The notes: a model not told the origin generated them from the letters alone. Shown: positions 24,501-35,050, counted from the first letter of the stretch. The stretch: 64,000 nt of DNA from Tuctoria greenei (GCA_036927565.1 JAYESD010000008.1:22276100-22340099); one strand, 5' to 3'. A program made the numbers and translations.

Positions 24501-24988
24501 GACTTGAGAAGCGGGTTGCTGCGAAGATCCAGCAAAACGCCAAAGAAGTTGAGCGCCTCGCCCGCGAGAATTCGGAGCTGACGGCTGCCCGGAGATCCCT
24601 GGAAGAGATGAAGAACTTGAGGAAGGCGGACTCCCTGCAGATTTGGGAGTTCCTGGGCAAGGCCGACGACGCGCTGACGCTGATGGGTTTCAGCCCCGTG
24701 CACCCGGATGATCCGGAGCCAGAGCCGGACCTTGAGCTGCAAGTGTTGAGTGCCGCAGGCAGCAAGCTCTCCAAGGTGGGCGACGTCATCGCGGACCAGC
24801 TGGAGGTCGAGGGGCAATCCCTGGCTAGGAACGTCACAGAATATGTGTTGACGTGCTACACCAGTCGGAACCCTCGATTTCCTCTGGACCCGGTGCTTGA
24901 AGGCCCCGTCGAAGGAGAAGGCGAAGCTACCCGAGCCTGCGTGTCGGAGGTCGCCCAGAAGGTCGCCGAGTTCTTCCATAGGGTCTAG
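21563..24988 (+). CDS. antisense gene of gypsy B: PF04195-type protein with coiled coil
   Basis: The gene lies opposite to gag-pol, between integrase and the 3' LTR. The ATG at 21563 opens MELGLRESRLKTDSDL. Exon 1 ends at 23013 before GTAATTT; exon 2 starts at 23092 after TTCATCTGCAG. The phase fits (two bases plus one) and gives about 1115 codons without a stop. Residues 1 to about 330 look like the domain called putative gypsy type transposon (PF04195), with the WVDIPPCIELFRTFF and GFYYFVKRK segments. About 350-500 is Ser/Pro/Arg-rich, about 520-730 is an Ala/Pro/Glu repeat region (AEAPA, VPAPEPE), and about 750-1000 is a charged coiled coil. The function is unknown. AAATAAAAT at 25078-25086 could be its poly(A) signal. 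It is the most intact coding unit of the element. Confidence 0.75.
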
Positions 24989-26248
24989 GACCGTCTCTTT
25001 TAGCCTTTACTTGTATCTTCTCTTCTTCCTCAATTTTGTAATCCCTTGTCTCCAGATGTAATCTCCGGTCTTCAGATGAAATAAAATCCCCAATTTTTTG
25101 CGAATTTCATTTTGTCTTCAACATCTTTATCTTCACTTGGCCCCCTGGTAGATGTGCACAATTTGATTGTGGACATGTACCAAAAGGATGTTGAGTTTTG
25201 TTGAAGACGAATTTGCTTCGAACTTGTGGAATTTAGGTCCGAAGTTTTTGATAGTGAAGGTCCCCTGAAGTTGTCGGAGCTTAGAAGCTCCGGCACTGTC
25301 CATCGCTGGAGCTTAGCAGCTCCGGCAATAGCCTCTATCAACACGTTGAGCGTCGGTAGTTAATACTTCAAGGTGTCGGAGCTTAGCAGCTCCGGCAATG
25401 ACCTTTGCCACACTCGGTTTGTTGGCAACAGACTCCAGTGACGGGGTCTTCTCACCATCTTTTAGTCAACGCCGACGGTTGACGCCCTGGTGGGAGTCGG
25501 AGCTTGGTTAGCTCCGGTTTTTCTCCATCAACGTAGGGTTCATTTTTCCTGCACACTTAAGCCAAGAAAAATAGTAAAATTCGTTCCTTGTCTATAACTT
25601 CGTCGCGGCTTACGGTTCTCAAGAAAATTTTAAGTTGAACGCGATTTTTAATACGACTGGATGAATTGTCTTTTCTTTTAGATCCAATTGTCCATGGACC
25701 CACCTTACTTTGGCCTGCCGGGATGTAGGTAGAGTGGCGTACTTAGGGTGCTTGACCAGGCTAAGTCGATAGCGCACTCCGGCCCTAGAATGGCTTGGCG
25801 GCTTTCAGGCGAGTTGGCCACAGACGATATTTAAATCCAAAAAATCTGACAATTCAACTCGAATCGTATGTAAACCGGTCAAACTAGAACTTCTTAAGAA
25901 TTGCACGTTTCTGTTATAGACAAGAAAGAGAAAAATAAAAATGTCGAGCCTATGCAAAAATGAATGCACGTGGAGTCTATTTCACATGAAGATGTCTTTC
26001 ATTATAGGTCCGGGGTACAGGGGAAACAAGTACACTCTTAGGGTACGGAACCAGGCTAAGTGTGTTTGGTTTCTCGTTTGACCCAGGGTAGTTAGCCACA
26101 CTTTTAGTCCGGAGACTGTGTCAAGTGTTGCATGAGCTTTTCAAACCTTTCGGGAAAGGTCCGACTGCTCTCCCGGAGGAACTACCCGACTCTGTACAAT
26201 GACTCTATAACATACATTTCAAGTTACTTAAGACTCACCTCCGTGGAA
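24989..26248. other. gypsy B non-coding region between the antisense gene and integrase
   Basis: Starts with the probable 3' UTR of the antisense gene. At 25275-25520 there are four short hairpin-forming units of the type CGGAGCTTAGCAGCTCCGG. The rest is AT-rich to about 26080. From there on it resembles the left edge of element A (CACACTTTTAGT...), the region after the integrase stop. Confidence 0.6.
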
Positions 26249-28602
26249 TTAAGTGTAGAACTTATGGAGGTGCTCGATGTTCCAAGGATTTGGGAGAGGT
26301 GTCCCATCCTCGGTAGCCAAGCGAACGCTTCCGGGACGGGATACTTTGATCACTCGAAAGGGCCCTTCCCAGCCGGGGGAGAGTTTGTTTTGCCCTTCTC
26401 TGGATAGTATTCTCCGTAGCACCAGATCGCCTTCCTCGAGCTGTCGGTTGTGTACATGCCACTGGTGATAGCGCCGTAGAGCTTGGCGGTATCGGGCATT
26501 CCGAACAGCTGCTTGGCACCTTCCCTCCTCGAGGAGGTCTAGGTCTTCGCGCCGGAGCTGGTCCTGCGCGGCTTCGTCGAAGGTCCGGACTCGGAGGGAA
26601 CCCAACGTGATTTCCGGAGGAAGGATCGCTTCAGCTCCGTACACCAGAAAGAAGGGTGTTTCTCCGGTTGCCCGACTTGGAGAAGTCCTGTTGGCCCATA
26701 GAGTGGGCGGAAGCTCTTCGATCCAATTGGCTCCGTGCTTTTTCAAGCGCTCATAAGTGCGTGTTTTGAGTCCTTTAAGGATCTCTGCATTTGCTCTCTC
26801 GGCTTGTCCATTGCTGGCAGGATGAGCTACGGAAGCGTAGCAAACTTGTATGCCGAGGTCTTCGCAATATCCTTGAAATGCGGAGCTTGTGAATTGAGTC
26901 CCATTATCAGTGATGATCTTATTTGGGACTCCGAAACTGCTCACGATGGATTGTAGAAAATTGATTGCAGATTGTTTGTTGATCGTCACAACGGGAGTTG
27001 CTTCCGACCACTTGGTGAACTTGTCGATGGCGACGTACAGGAACTTGTAACCTCCGACGGCTCTAGGGAAGGGTCCCAAGATGTCCATCCCCCACACAGC
27101 GAAAGGCCATGTGGGAGGTATCATTTGTAAGGACTGAGCAGGTGTATGAATTTGCTTTGCATGAAATTGGCATGCTTTGCATTTCTTCACCAGCTCAGTG
27201 GCATCCTGGAGCGCTGTAAGCCAGTAGAAACCGTGCCGAAAGGCTTTTCCGACCAGCGTGCGGGAAGATGCGTGGTTCCCACACTCGCCTCCATGGATTT
27301 CTGCGAGGAGCTCGCAGCCTTCTTCCCTTGTGATGCACCGCATTAGGATGCCGTTGGCACCGCGCCGGTAGAGATCCCCTTCTACCAACGTGTATCTTTT
27401 AGCCAATCTGACTACCCGATCAGCGGATACATCATCGTCAGGAAGGATGTTGTCTTTCAAGTAGCTCCGGATCTCCGAGATCCATGCATCGGAACTGACT
27501 TGAGCATTTGAGTCTTGCGTGCTGGGTTGCTCAGAGCTTCCGGCAGCACCTACGACCCTTGATGGCTGCCATGGTAACAGGGCCATCGGGACCGTCAGCT
27601 TCGGGATGCTGATCTCGCCCCCTTCGTTCAGTTCGGCAGGCTGAACTGTGGGTTTTGACAACCTCCGGACAAAGGTTCCATCAGGAGCCGGAGCTCCAGT
27701 TGACGCCTTGGTCGAGAGTTCGTCAGCTTCAGCGTTGTGAGCACGCTGAACATGGTGAAGGTCTAGGACTTCGAAGTCCTTCTGAAGCCTCTGGACTTCA
27801 AGGAGGTAAGCAGCCAGCTGGAGATTATTGCAGGAGCATTCACCCTTCACCTGCTTGATGACGAGTTGTGAATCTCCTTTGACCAGCAATTGCTTGACAC
27901 CGTATGATAGTGCCTCCTTTAATCCATAGATGAGCGCTTCATACTCCGCCATGTTGTTGGTGGCCTTGAAGTCAAGGTGTACCATGTATTTCACCTTCTC
28001 CCCAGTTGGTGCGAGGAGAAGGATTCCAGCTCCGGCTCCCTGCTTCTGCATGGAGCCGTCGAAGTAAAGGGTCCAGTGAGGCTTAGTGAAGGTTGGAACT
28101 TGAGGTTCCGTCTTCTGCTCGCTGGGGCCCCCAGGGTTTAATGGAGAGGGAGTCCATTCTGCCACGAAATCTGCCAACGCTTGACTCTTGATTGCTTGTC
28201 TCGGAATGAATTCAAGATCGAATTCAGCCAATTCCGCTGCCCACTTTGCAATATTCCCAGTTGAATTGGGATTATGCGGGATCGCTCGAAGTGGATATGA
28301 GGTCACCACCGAGACTTTGTGAGCTTGGAAATAGTGTCGAAGCTTCCTTGAGGCAATAAGAACTGCATAAAGCAGTTTATGCACCTCTAGGTATCGAGTC
28401 TTGGCATCATGTAACACTTCACTGATGAAGTATACCGAGCGTTGAATGGTCCGGACCCTCCCGGAGGGGTCCGGAGCTTCCTCTTCATTGATCCGGACCC
28501 TCTCGGAGGGGTCCAGACTCTCTTCGGGGACCTCCGGGTTCTGGGTGGAGGAACCCGGAGCTTCTTCAGAAATGACCTGGACCCTCTTAGAGGGGTCCGG
28601 GT
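26249..28602 (-). CDS. pol: gypsy B: second RNase H and integrase
   Basis: An uninterrupted frame of over 720 residues. After the end of the first RNase H (LHDAKTRYLEVHKLLYAVLIASRKLRH in part) comes the Tat-type second RNase H with its acidic residues kept: LYFDGSMQ, AEYEALIYGL, VKGDSQLV and NAEADELS. The integrase follows: the zinc-binding HGGECGNH and CKACQFH, then catalytic WGMDILGP (about 27083), DNGTQFTS and QAERANAEILKG, and a C-terminal DLVLRRILSREGQNK. The protein would cut out the RNA primer and insert the cDNA in the nucleus. It is in the same frame as gag, protease and RT, and is separated from RT only by a TAG at 28604-28606. Confidence 0.9.
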
Positions 28603-28603
28603 C

Positions 28604-29791
28604 CTATGAAGTGGCTTCTTGTGGGTTTGAGTCTGGGAGCTGGGACCCAGACCCGCTTTCAGGAACCTCCGGACCCTCCCGAAGGGGTCTGGATTCCTGA
28701 GTATTGGGTAGTTCCTGTCTCTCCGCAACCAGAACCATACTGACGACTTCGTCAGTAGCTGAAATGTAAAGCAACAAAGGCTCACCAGGGTTCGGAGCTA
28801 CCAGGACTGGTAGGGTGGTGAGGAACTGTTTCAGCTCCTGGAATGCCTTCTCTGCTTCTTCAGACCATTGGAATGGTCCGGACTTCCTCAGTAACTTGAA
28901 GAAGGGAAGTGCTCTTTCCGCCAGTCTTGAAATGAACCGGCTGAGGGCTGCTAGACATCCAGTTAATTTTTGGACGTCTTTGATGCGGGTTGGTGGCCGC
29001 ATGTCTTCAATGGCTTTTATCTTCGCCGGATTAGCCTCTATGCCCCGGTGACTTACCAGGAAACCAAGAAGCTTTCCGGAACTAACCCCGAAGACACACT
29101 TGTCTGGGTTTAGCTTCGTGCGGGTGGCCCGCAGCTTGTCGAAGACAGCCTGCAAGGTGTCCAAGAGGGACTCCTTGTTCTTGACTTTGACCACGATGTC
29201 ATCGACGTACACTTCCACTATGTCTCTGATGAGTTCTTCGAAAGTTTTGTACATAGCTCGTACAAAAGTTGAAGCTGCATTCTTGAGACCAAACGGCATG
29301 GCTGTGTAACAATACAATCCATCCACTGTGATGAATGAAGTATGCTCTTCATCCTCCCTAGACATCCTGATTTGATGATATCCAGAATATGCATCTAGAA
29401 AACACAGTAACTCGCACCCGGAGGTGGAATCCACTATCTGATCTATTCTAGGTAGTGGGAATGGATCTTTTGGACATGCCTTATTCAGTGTGGTGTAGTC
29501 GATGCACATCCGAAGTTTCCCGCCGGCCTTGGGCACAACGACTGGGTTCGCCAGCCATTTTGGATGGAAGACTTCTCGGATAAATCCGGCTTCGAGCAAC
29601 TTCTTCACTTCTTGTCGGATGAAGTTTTGTCGCTCTACAGATTGCTTCCGAGGTTTCTGATGCACAGGCCGAGCATCGGGGTAAATCTTCAGATTGTGCT
29701 CAATCACTTCCCTGGGGATCCCAGGCATTTGTGACGGTTGCCAAGCAAATACGTCAACGTTAGCCCGGAGGAAAGTGATGAGCGTGAGTTC
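28604..29791 (-). CDS. pol: gypsy B: reverse transcriptase and first RNase H
   Basis: The open frame has the RT N terminus (MPGIPREVIEHNL), KLRMCIDYTTLNKACPKD, FLDAYSGYHQI, FGLKNAASTFVRAM, the active site YVDDIVVKVKN (about 29190-29215), LGFLVSHRGIEANPAKI and the connection/RNase H start WSEEAEKAFQELKQ. The last part is a Pro/Ser/Glu linker with repeats. A TAG closes it inside the linker, and the frame resumes immediately after. Only that stop and the TAG on the protease side prevent a full-length pol. Confidence 0.88.
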   Translation of the reverse strand, partial: ELTLITFLRANVDVFAWQPSQMPGIPREVIEHNLKIYPDARPVHQKPRKQSVERQNFIRQEVKKLLEAGFIREVFHPKWLANPVVVPKAGGKLRMCIDYTTLNKACPKDPFPLPRIDQIVDSTSGCELLCFLDAYSGYHQIRMSREDEEHTSFITVDGLYCYTAMPFGLKNAASTFVRAMYKTFEELIRDIVEVYVDDIVVKVKNKESLLDTLQAVFDKLRATRTKLNPDKCVFGVSSGKLLGFLVSHRGIEANPAKIKAIEDMRPPTRIKDVQKLTGCLAALSRFISRLAERALPFFKLLRKSGPFQWSEEAEKAFQELKQFLTTLPVLVAPNPGEPLLLYISATDEVVSMVLVAERQELPNTQESRPLREGPEVPESGSGSQLPDSNPQEATS

Positions 29792-30997
29792 CTATTTGTC
29801 ATTCAACCCACCCGATATGCGGGTGGTTTGAGTGACATTGGAACCAATTTGGACGACTTTGACGGGGATGTCGGTGTCGCCGCTTGGCTGCACACGGGGA
29901 GCAGAGGTTGAGCCTCGTTGCCGAATGCTCGGAGGTTTTGGAGCTTGCCCCTGTCTGGAGTCCTCCTCTTGCGCAGTGGTGAGTGCATGGAGCTCCTCCA
30001 GAGCAGTTACTCCGGCGGTGCGATCTCCACGAATCCGGAGAACGCCTGCTGGTGTTGGCATCTTCAACACCAAGTATCCATAATGAGCAGCTGCCATAAA
30101 TTTGTATAGGGCAGGTCTACCCAAGATGGCGTTGAATGGTAAGTTGATCTGAGCGACGTCGAAGACCAACTTCTCGGTGCGGTACTTCTCCCGTGTCCCG
30201 AAGGTAACGGGGAGAATTATAGCTCCGAGTGGGGTAATGGACCCCGGACCTACTCCGGAGAATGGTCGAGAGGGCTGAAGATCCGAAGGTCGAAGCTGAA
30301 GTCTGGTAAAAGCTTCAAAGCTTATAAGATTCAGCCCCGAACCTCCATCCACCATAACATGATGGAGCTGGATGTTGTTGATGGTGGGAGATACCATCAA
30401 GGGTAATTGGCCAGCTCCGACCATGCTTTGAGGACAGTCCGAAGCATCAAAAGTGATGGGTGTGTCCATCCACTTTCGATGTGGCTCCGGTCTAGCTGTA
30501 GGAGCTACAGCAGCCATATCCCGCCGCATAGTCTTGATGACACGACGAGAAGTGATGTCCCATGATCCACCAAAGATGGTGTTCATGGTTTTCCGACGCT
30601 CGTTGTCGGAGACGTCGGAGTCATCGTCGACGGAGGTGTAGACGGCTTTCAGGACCTTTTTGGGGTCCTGAAACCCTAACTCCTCTTCAGCCGGAGCTTT
30701 GTCAACCTTCTGTTTTCCCTCCCTCTGTCGGAAAGGAGACCCTTCCCGGCGCTTGTTGTAGCGCTCGGCAAGGTTTTGGACCTCCCGGCAGTCTTCCAGC
30801 CTGTGGCTGCCCGTTTTGTGAATGGGGCACCACATTTTGGATTTGCCACCGTCTTCAGAAGACGGTCGAGGTCGCTTCTCGGGGCGTGGCCCCCGGCCAC
30901 CAGGAGTTGCAGTGGCTGCAACGTTGGATGTGCCGGCCGACGGCTTCTTCTTGCCGTTGGTCTTCTTTTTCTTCTTGCCACTCCCGGAGGTAGCGGC
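29792..30997 (-). CDS. pol: gypsy B: zinc-binding segment and aspartic protease
   Basis: Begins after the gag stop in the same frame. First a Cys/His segment, CPIHKTGSHRLEDC (about 30780-30835), similar to a gag zinc motif. The protease centre is VMVDGGSGLNLIS (about 30330-30362), then VAQINLPFNAILGRPALYKFM. The C-terminal tail is rich in Pro/Gln/Ser. The ORF ends at TAG (29792-29794) preceded by LNDK, the position where element A also has TAG. Confidence 0.85.
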   Translation of the reverse strand, partial: AATSGSGKKKKKTNGKKKPSAGTSNVAATATPGGRGPRPEKRPRPSSEDGGKSKMWCPIHKTGSHRLEDCREVQNLAERYNKRREGSPFRQREGKQKVDKAPAEEELGFQDPKKVLKAVYTSVDDDSDVSDNERRKTMNTIFGGSWDITSRRVIKTMRRDMAAVAPTARPEPHRKWMDTPITFDASDCPQSMVGAGQLPLMVSPTINNIQLHHVMVDGGSGLNLISFEAFTRLQLRPSDLQPSRPFSGVGPGSITPLGAIILPVTFGTREKYRTEKLVFDVAQINLPFNAILGRPALYKFMAAAHYGYLVLKMPTPAGVLRIRGDRTAGVTALEELHALTTAQEEDSRQGQAPKPPSIRQRGSTSAPRVQPSGDTDIPVKVVQIGSNVTQTTRISGGLNDK

Positions 30998-32137
30998 TTA
31001 TTCTTTGGAGGATTTTTTGTGATCCTCCAAGGCTGGTTTGGAGTGCATTTCACGGCCCTCCGCAGCTCTGGCACATTTGTCTGCCAAGCTGAAGAGCTCC
31101 GTGACGCTGGTGATCTCTTTGATCGCCAGCTTCTCCAACATCTTCTTGTCTCGTACACCCTGTCTGAATGCCACAATGACAGAAGCGCTTGAGATAGAAG
31201 GGATTGTGTTGCGTACCTGAGAGAACCTCTGGATGAATGACCGCAAAGATTCTCCCCCTTTTTGCACGACCGCAAAAAGGTCTAGTTCCGTGCCCGGTCG
31301 GGTGTACGAACTCCCGAAGTTGGCAGTGAACTGACGGCACAGCTCCTCCCAACTGTCGATAGAGTTGGGTGGAAGGCTCATAAACCAGGACCTGGCGGTC
31401 TCAGTTAAGGCCACTGGAAAGTAGTTGGCCATTACGGCCTCGTTTCCTCCAGCTGCTAAGATTGCAGTGGAGTATATCTGCAGAAATTCTACGGGGTTGA
31501 CAGTCCCGTCGAATTTTTCCGGCAAGTGTGGCCGGAACTTCTGTGGCCATCTAACCATGCGCAGGTGCATGGCTAGGGCGGAACAGCCTCCTCCTACTCC
31601 TTCCAGAGTAGAAAGTTCTTGAGCATCCCGTCTTTCTCGAGCTCGCTCGATATGGACACGGCCATCCTGTTGGCGGTATCGGCGATCAAGCTCCGCCCGG
31701 AGGTCATGTGTCGAAAGCCGAGATACCGTATGGGTGCGTCGTGCCCCAGAGGGCAACGACGTCACTTGCTGTGACGCAGCTCGTCTTCGGTTGTTGGAGA
31801 CATGCAGACCAAGTCTTCCAGACAACGTCCGTCGCTGCGACGGGGGTCGCCCTGAAGGAGGAGGACCCTGGTTGTTGAGGCGTTCGGCCGCTGCTGCGAC
31901 CAAATGCTCAACATCAGCCCTCCATTGCTCCATGGCATCTTGAGATGCATCCGGAGGTGGTGGTCGCTGGAGAAGAGCACGCGCTGCATGGAGCGCGTGT
32001 TCTGAGTTGTCATGACTTGCCGGCGCAGTATGTGACGTCGGCGCACCATCATGTTGCCCGGCACATTTTGCCGGAGAAGATGGTGGTGGTGGGAGTGTGA
32101 CTCCTGCTGGTGCTGAGGCTCCTGCTGGTGGCTGCAT
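30998..32137 (-). CDS. gag: gypsy B: gag
   Basis: 379 residues from MQPPAGASAPAG to KKSSKE and a TAA. The core contains HLPEKFDGTVNPVEFLQIYSTAI, MANYFPVALTETARSWFMSLPP and WEELCRQFTANFGSSYTRPG, the usual Ty3/gypsy capsid region. It is an open frame across its length. The TAA cuts off the Lys-rich tail that element A still has in frame, and the zinc-binding segment continues in the same frame behind it. The CACTA junction is just upstream of the ATG, so this gag has lost its own promoter and leader. Confidence 0.9.
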   Translation of the reverse strand: MQPPAGASAPAGVTLPPPPSSPAKCAGQHDGAPTSHTAPASHDNSEHALHAARALLQRPPPPDASQDAMEQWRADVEHLVAAAAERLNNQGPPPSGRPPSQRRTLSGRLGLHVSNNRRRAASQQVTSLPSGARRTHTVSRLSTHDLRAELDRRYRQQDGRVHIERARERRDAQELSTLEGVGGGCSALAMHLRMVRWPQKFRPHLPEKFDGTVNPVEFLQIYSTAILAAGGNEAVMANYFPVALTETARSWFMSLPPNSIDSWEELCRQFTANFGSSYTRPGTELDLFAVVQKGGESLRSFIQRFSQVRNTIPSISSASVIVAFRQGVRDKKMLEKLAIKEITSVTELFSLADKCARAAEGREMHSKPALEDHKKSSKE

Positions 32138-32147
32138 GTTAAGTTAA
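32138..32147. other. junction of gypsy B gag with duplicated CACTA arm
   Basis: Up to the gag start the sequence is gypsy. From TAAGTTAAGT (32140 on) it is identical to the CACTA subterminal region at 16158. Element A has quite different sequence upstream of its gag, so this is a rearrangement breakpoint, not a normal leader. Confidence 0.85.
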
Positions 32148-32896
32148 GTGCTCTAACTTACGTCGGTTGCTCCAAACCGACGTAAGTTAAGTGGTTTAAT
32201 TTACGTCGGTATGGTCTGACCGACGTAATTTAAACTGGGCTAACTTACGTCGGCAAGGTCATAGCCGACGTAAGTTAAGTTTTCGATTTTTTTTAAACAG
32301 AAACTGACTACCTCGCTTGATGGCGAGAATACAGAACAGATATATACAAGTAGACAGATACACAGAACAGTATACATAACGCAAAACAGTTGCAAATTAA
32401 GTTTCAAAACATCATCAACAACAAAACATCCACCGGGCTACACGCTAGCCCCTCCACTGCCTCCGGGATCTTCTCAGCGCGTTCCCGAACCCTGCAAAAG
32501 AAACATAATCACTAGTAAGCATCAATGTCAACTCAGTGATAACATTAGAGTCCAAGAACATCAGTGACAAAAGAAGGAAGCATGTTGTAGTTTCAAATGA
32601 AGTAATGTTGCATATATAAATAGCAAACTAGTAGGTATCAGAGTTGGAGACTTTAGGTAACAGGTCAAGCTTATGAACCACTAGCCCTTTATTAACTGGA
32701 ATCACTAATCACAACTTATTAACTATATACTAATCATTTCTGCCATGGTCAAAAACTACTAAAGCTTGATTAGATACACTTCACTTCCTCAGCACTACAG
32801 AAATCAATATCTGACAAGTTATCAAGATCTACCTCTATGTTCTACCTCCTTATCTCTCTATATAAAATAGTAAAATGGGTACAACAATATTAAAGA

Positions 32897-35050
32897 GCTC
32901 TGGTGTCTGCTGTGGCGGAAGCGTAGGAATCTCGATAACCTGACCGCTGTGTCGAGTAAGAACCTTCCATTGCAAAATATTAGAAGATATATGTTATTGA
33001 AGTGCTGTGAAATTTAACTACGGTACTTTAAATTACTTACCGTCACTGCTGCTTGCATCTGGGCCATCATTAAGGCCGTCCTCTGCTGCTGCTCCCTTGC
33101 TTCCGCTCTCGTCCTCTCCAGCTCTGTCTGGGTTTGCGTCAGCACCTCCCTCATGGCCTGGAGCTCCAGCTGGGTCTGCGAGAGACGACCACGGGTCCCA
33201 ACGGACGAAGCCTGCGACGATGAAGCGCCTCTCAAAGGTCACGTCGACCTCGAGTCGACAACTCCATCAAAAATGGCAAACCTGCAAAAGAATGAAAACA
33301 CTAAGTAGAAGAAGATTAATTGAAAAAGAAATGAAACACACGAAGAACTCACCATCCGTGGGCTTCCGCTTGGGGGTCGATCGGCGCGCTTTCGCAATCA
33401 TAATCCGCACCATGTATCTTCGCGACCTCCTACGCGTACTTTGCCTACAAAAAAATAAATCTTGTAAGCATGTCAATAATAGTATTTGTTATAATGAAAT
33501 TGATGAATTTAGAAAACTTATCAGTCGGTCGGCTGCGACCTGACTACACTGCCCTGGCTGAGAAGGGTCACTTTCCTTGTGACCTCTCTTCCAAACCTGG
33601 GTCGGGGTTAGCTCATGACCCATCTCTCACTCCTGTACAGCCGTGTTAGTGAGATAAATAATATATTAGGAACACATAAATAAATTGAAAAGGTACTTAC
33701 CGTGCATTTAGCCAAACACAAGTACACAACTACTCATAGAATCCTTATCTCGTCGCCGCCATAGTTGTGCTTGCCCTCGGACCCCATGCGGCACTGTCTA
33801 GCCTTTGTGGACTTACTGATGAAAGAGTCGCTAGCCCAGTACCGATAGAGAGCTAAGTACGCCTCAATGTTACCCTGTAACCAGGAAATACTAACATGCA
33901 CATATTTCATATTTCATCTAGATATTGTAAATATTTAACAATATTAAAAACTTACCTCCGCGTACTGCTCCTCTATCAAGTACGAGTTGGAGTCCTTCCT
34001 AAATACACCCATTTGCTGCTCCCGCTCCTGCTCCCGGGGGTGCCGCTTGTAGTACGCGTTGACGGCCTGAATCCGGGCGTACGACAACGCCGCCGTCGTG
34101 AGCTTCCGAGCGTTGTAATGGAACACGCATCTTGCGTGGTCGTCCATGCCCGGTTCCTCTACTTGGTACCTCAGTTTTAAGCAAACAAATATTTAGGTGA
34201 TATGCATTAACAATTCAAACGAGTTGAAAAAATGAAACAGATAAACTTACTATAAAATCATGCCACACAGCTCCCTGAACCGTGCCGTGGACCGGGTGAG
34301 AGACACGAGCGTAGTCATCTCACGACAGGGCAGTCAATGACACTGGGGTAGTGCCACTTCACGATAGAACCCAGGACACTGTTAACCTACCTGTGGTGCT
34401 TCTCGGCCCCCGTGAACGAAAAGTCGTACCAACATCTACAAAATATATTAAATCATTAAGTAAAGGAAAACAACATCTAATATTTAATATACTATATACA
34501 GTATTTACCTGTCTCCAACAGGACGGATCGTGGTCCGCTGAGTAGTAACCGGAGGAGGAGCCGCAAAGTGGGTCCTCCTCGTCCGTCGCCTCTGGTGCGA
34601 CGCTGTCGTGTCCTGTGACCATGAAGGCTCTACGAAACCACCGAAGTCCAAAGGAACGCTAGTGCTAGCCGGCTGCACAGGGAGGCTAGCGCTAGCCGGT
34701 TCCGAAGGGAGTCTAGCGCTAGAGGGCTCCTGTAGTGGCCCCCTAGCCTCTGAGTCGGGCTCCTGTAGTGGCCCCCTAGCCTCTGACTCTGACTCTGACT
34801 CAGAAGTCTCTGAGTCAGACTGCACAAAAGGAAAAGATTGACAATAAATAATTAATAACAACTGCAATTTCTAAAATAACTTTATTGTAAACTAAAATTT
34901 ACCTCCGTCCGCTGGAAGCACACGACAGCTGAGGGTGGAGCGTGCGCCAGAAAGAGGGAACGTCGGCTCGAAGGTAACGAGGTCCCTGAGCAAGGGTCTC
35001 GTGGCGGCTCAAAATCTCTCACTGGCTTCCCCTTACCCTTTGACAACATC
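32897..35050 (-). pseudogene. CACTA second gene (Transposase_24 / TNPA-like), copy 2
   Basis: Same exons as at 16925-19060. The 15-bp deletion removes the exon end with its 5' splice site (CAG/GTGATAAAC in copy 1). The 24-bp insertion at about 33727 puts a TGA in frame inside the GGDDYLCLAKC block. Two further in-frame substitutions change residues. It is therefore disabled while copy 1 keeps both sites. Confidence 0.8.

Larger units (their letters stand above)
20176..32139 (-). mobile_element. Ty3/gypsy retrotransposon B (Tat lineage) lacking its 5' LTR
   Basis: On the minus strand the order is gag (30998-32137), protease, RT/RNase H, second RNase H and integrase (to 26249), then an antisense gene on the plus strand (21563-24988), a polypurine tract and the 3' LTR (20176-21032). 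A second RNase H and an extra ORF before the 3' LTR are Tat-lineage traits. Two bases upstream of the gag ATG the sequence switches to CACTA DNA, so leader, primer-binding site and 5' LTR are gone from this position. Coding parts are much better kept than in element A. Confidence 0.9.
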
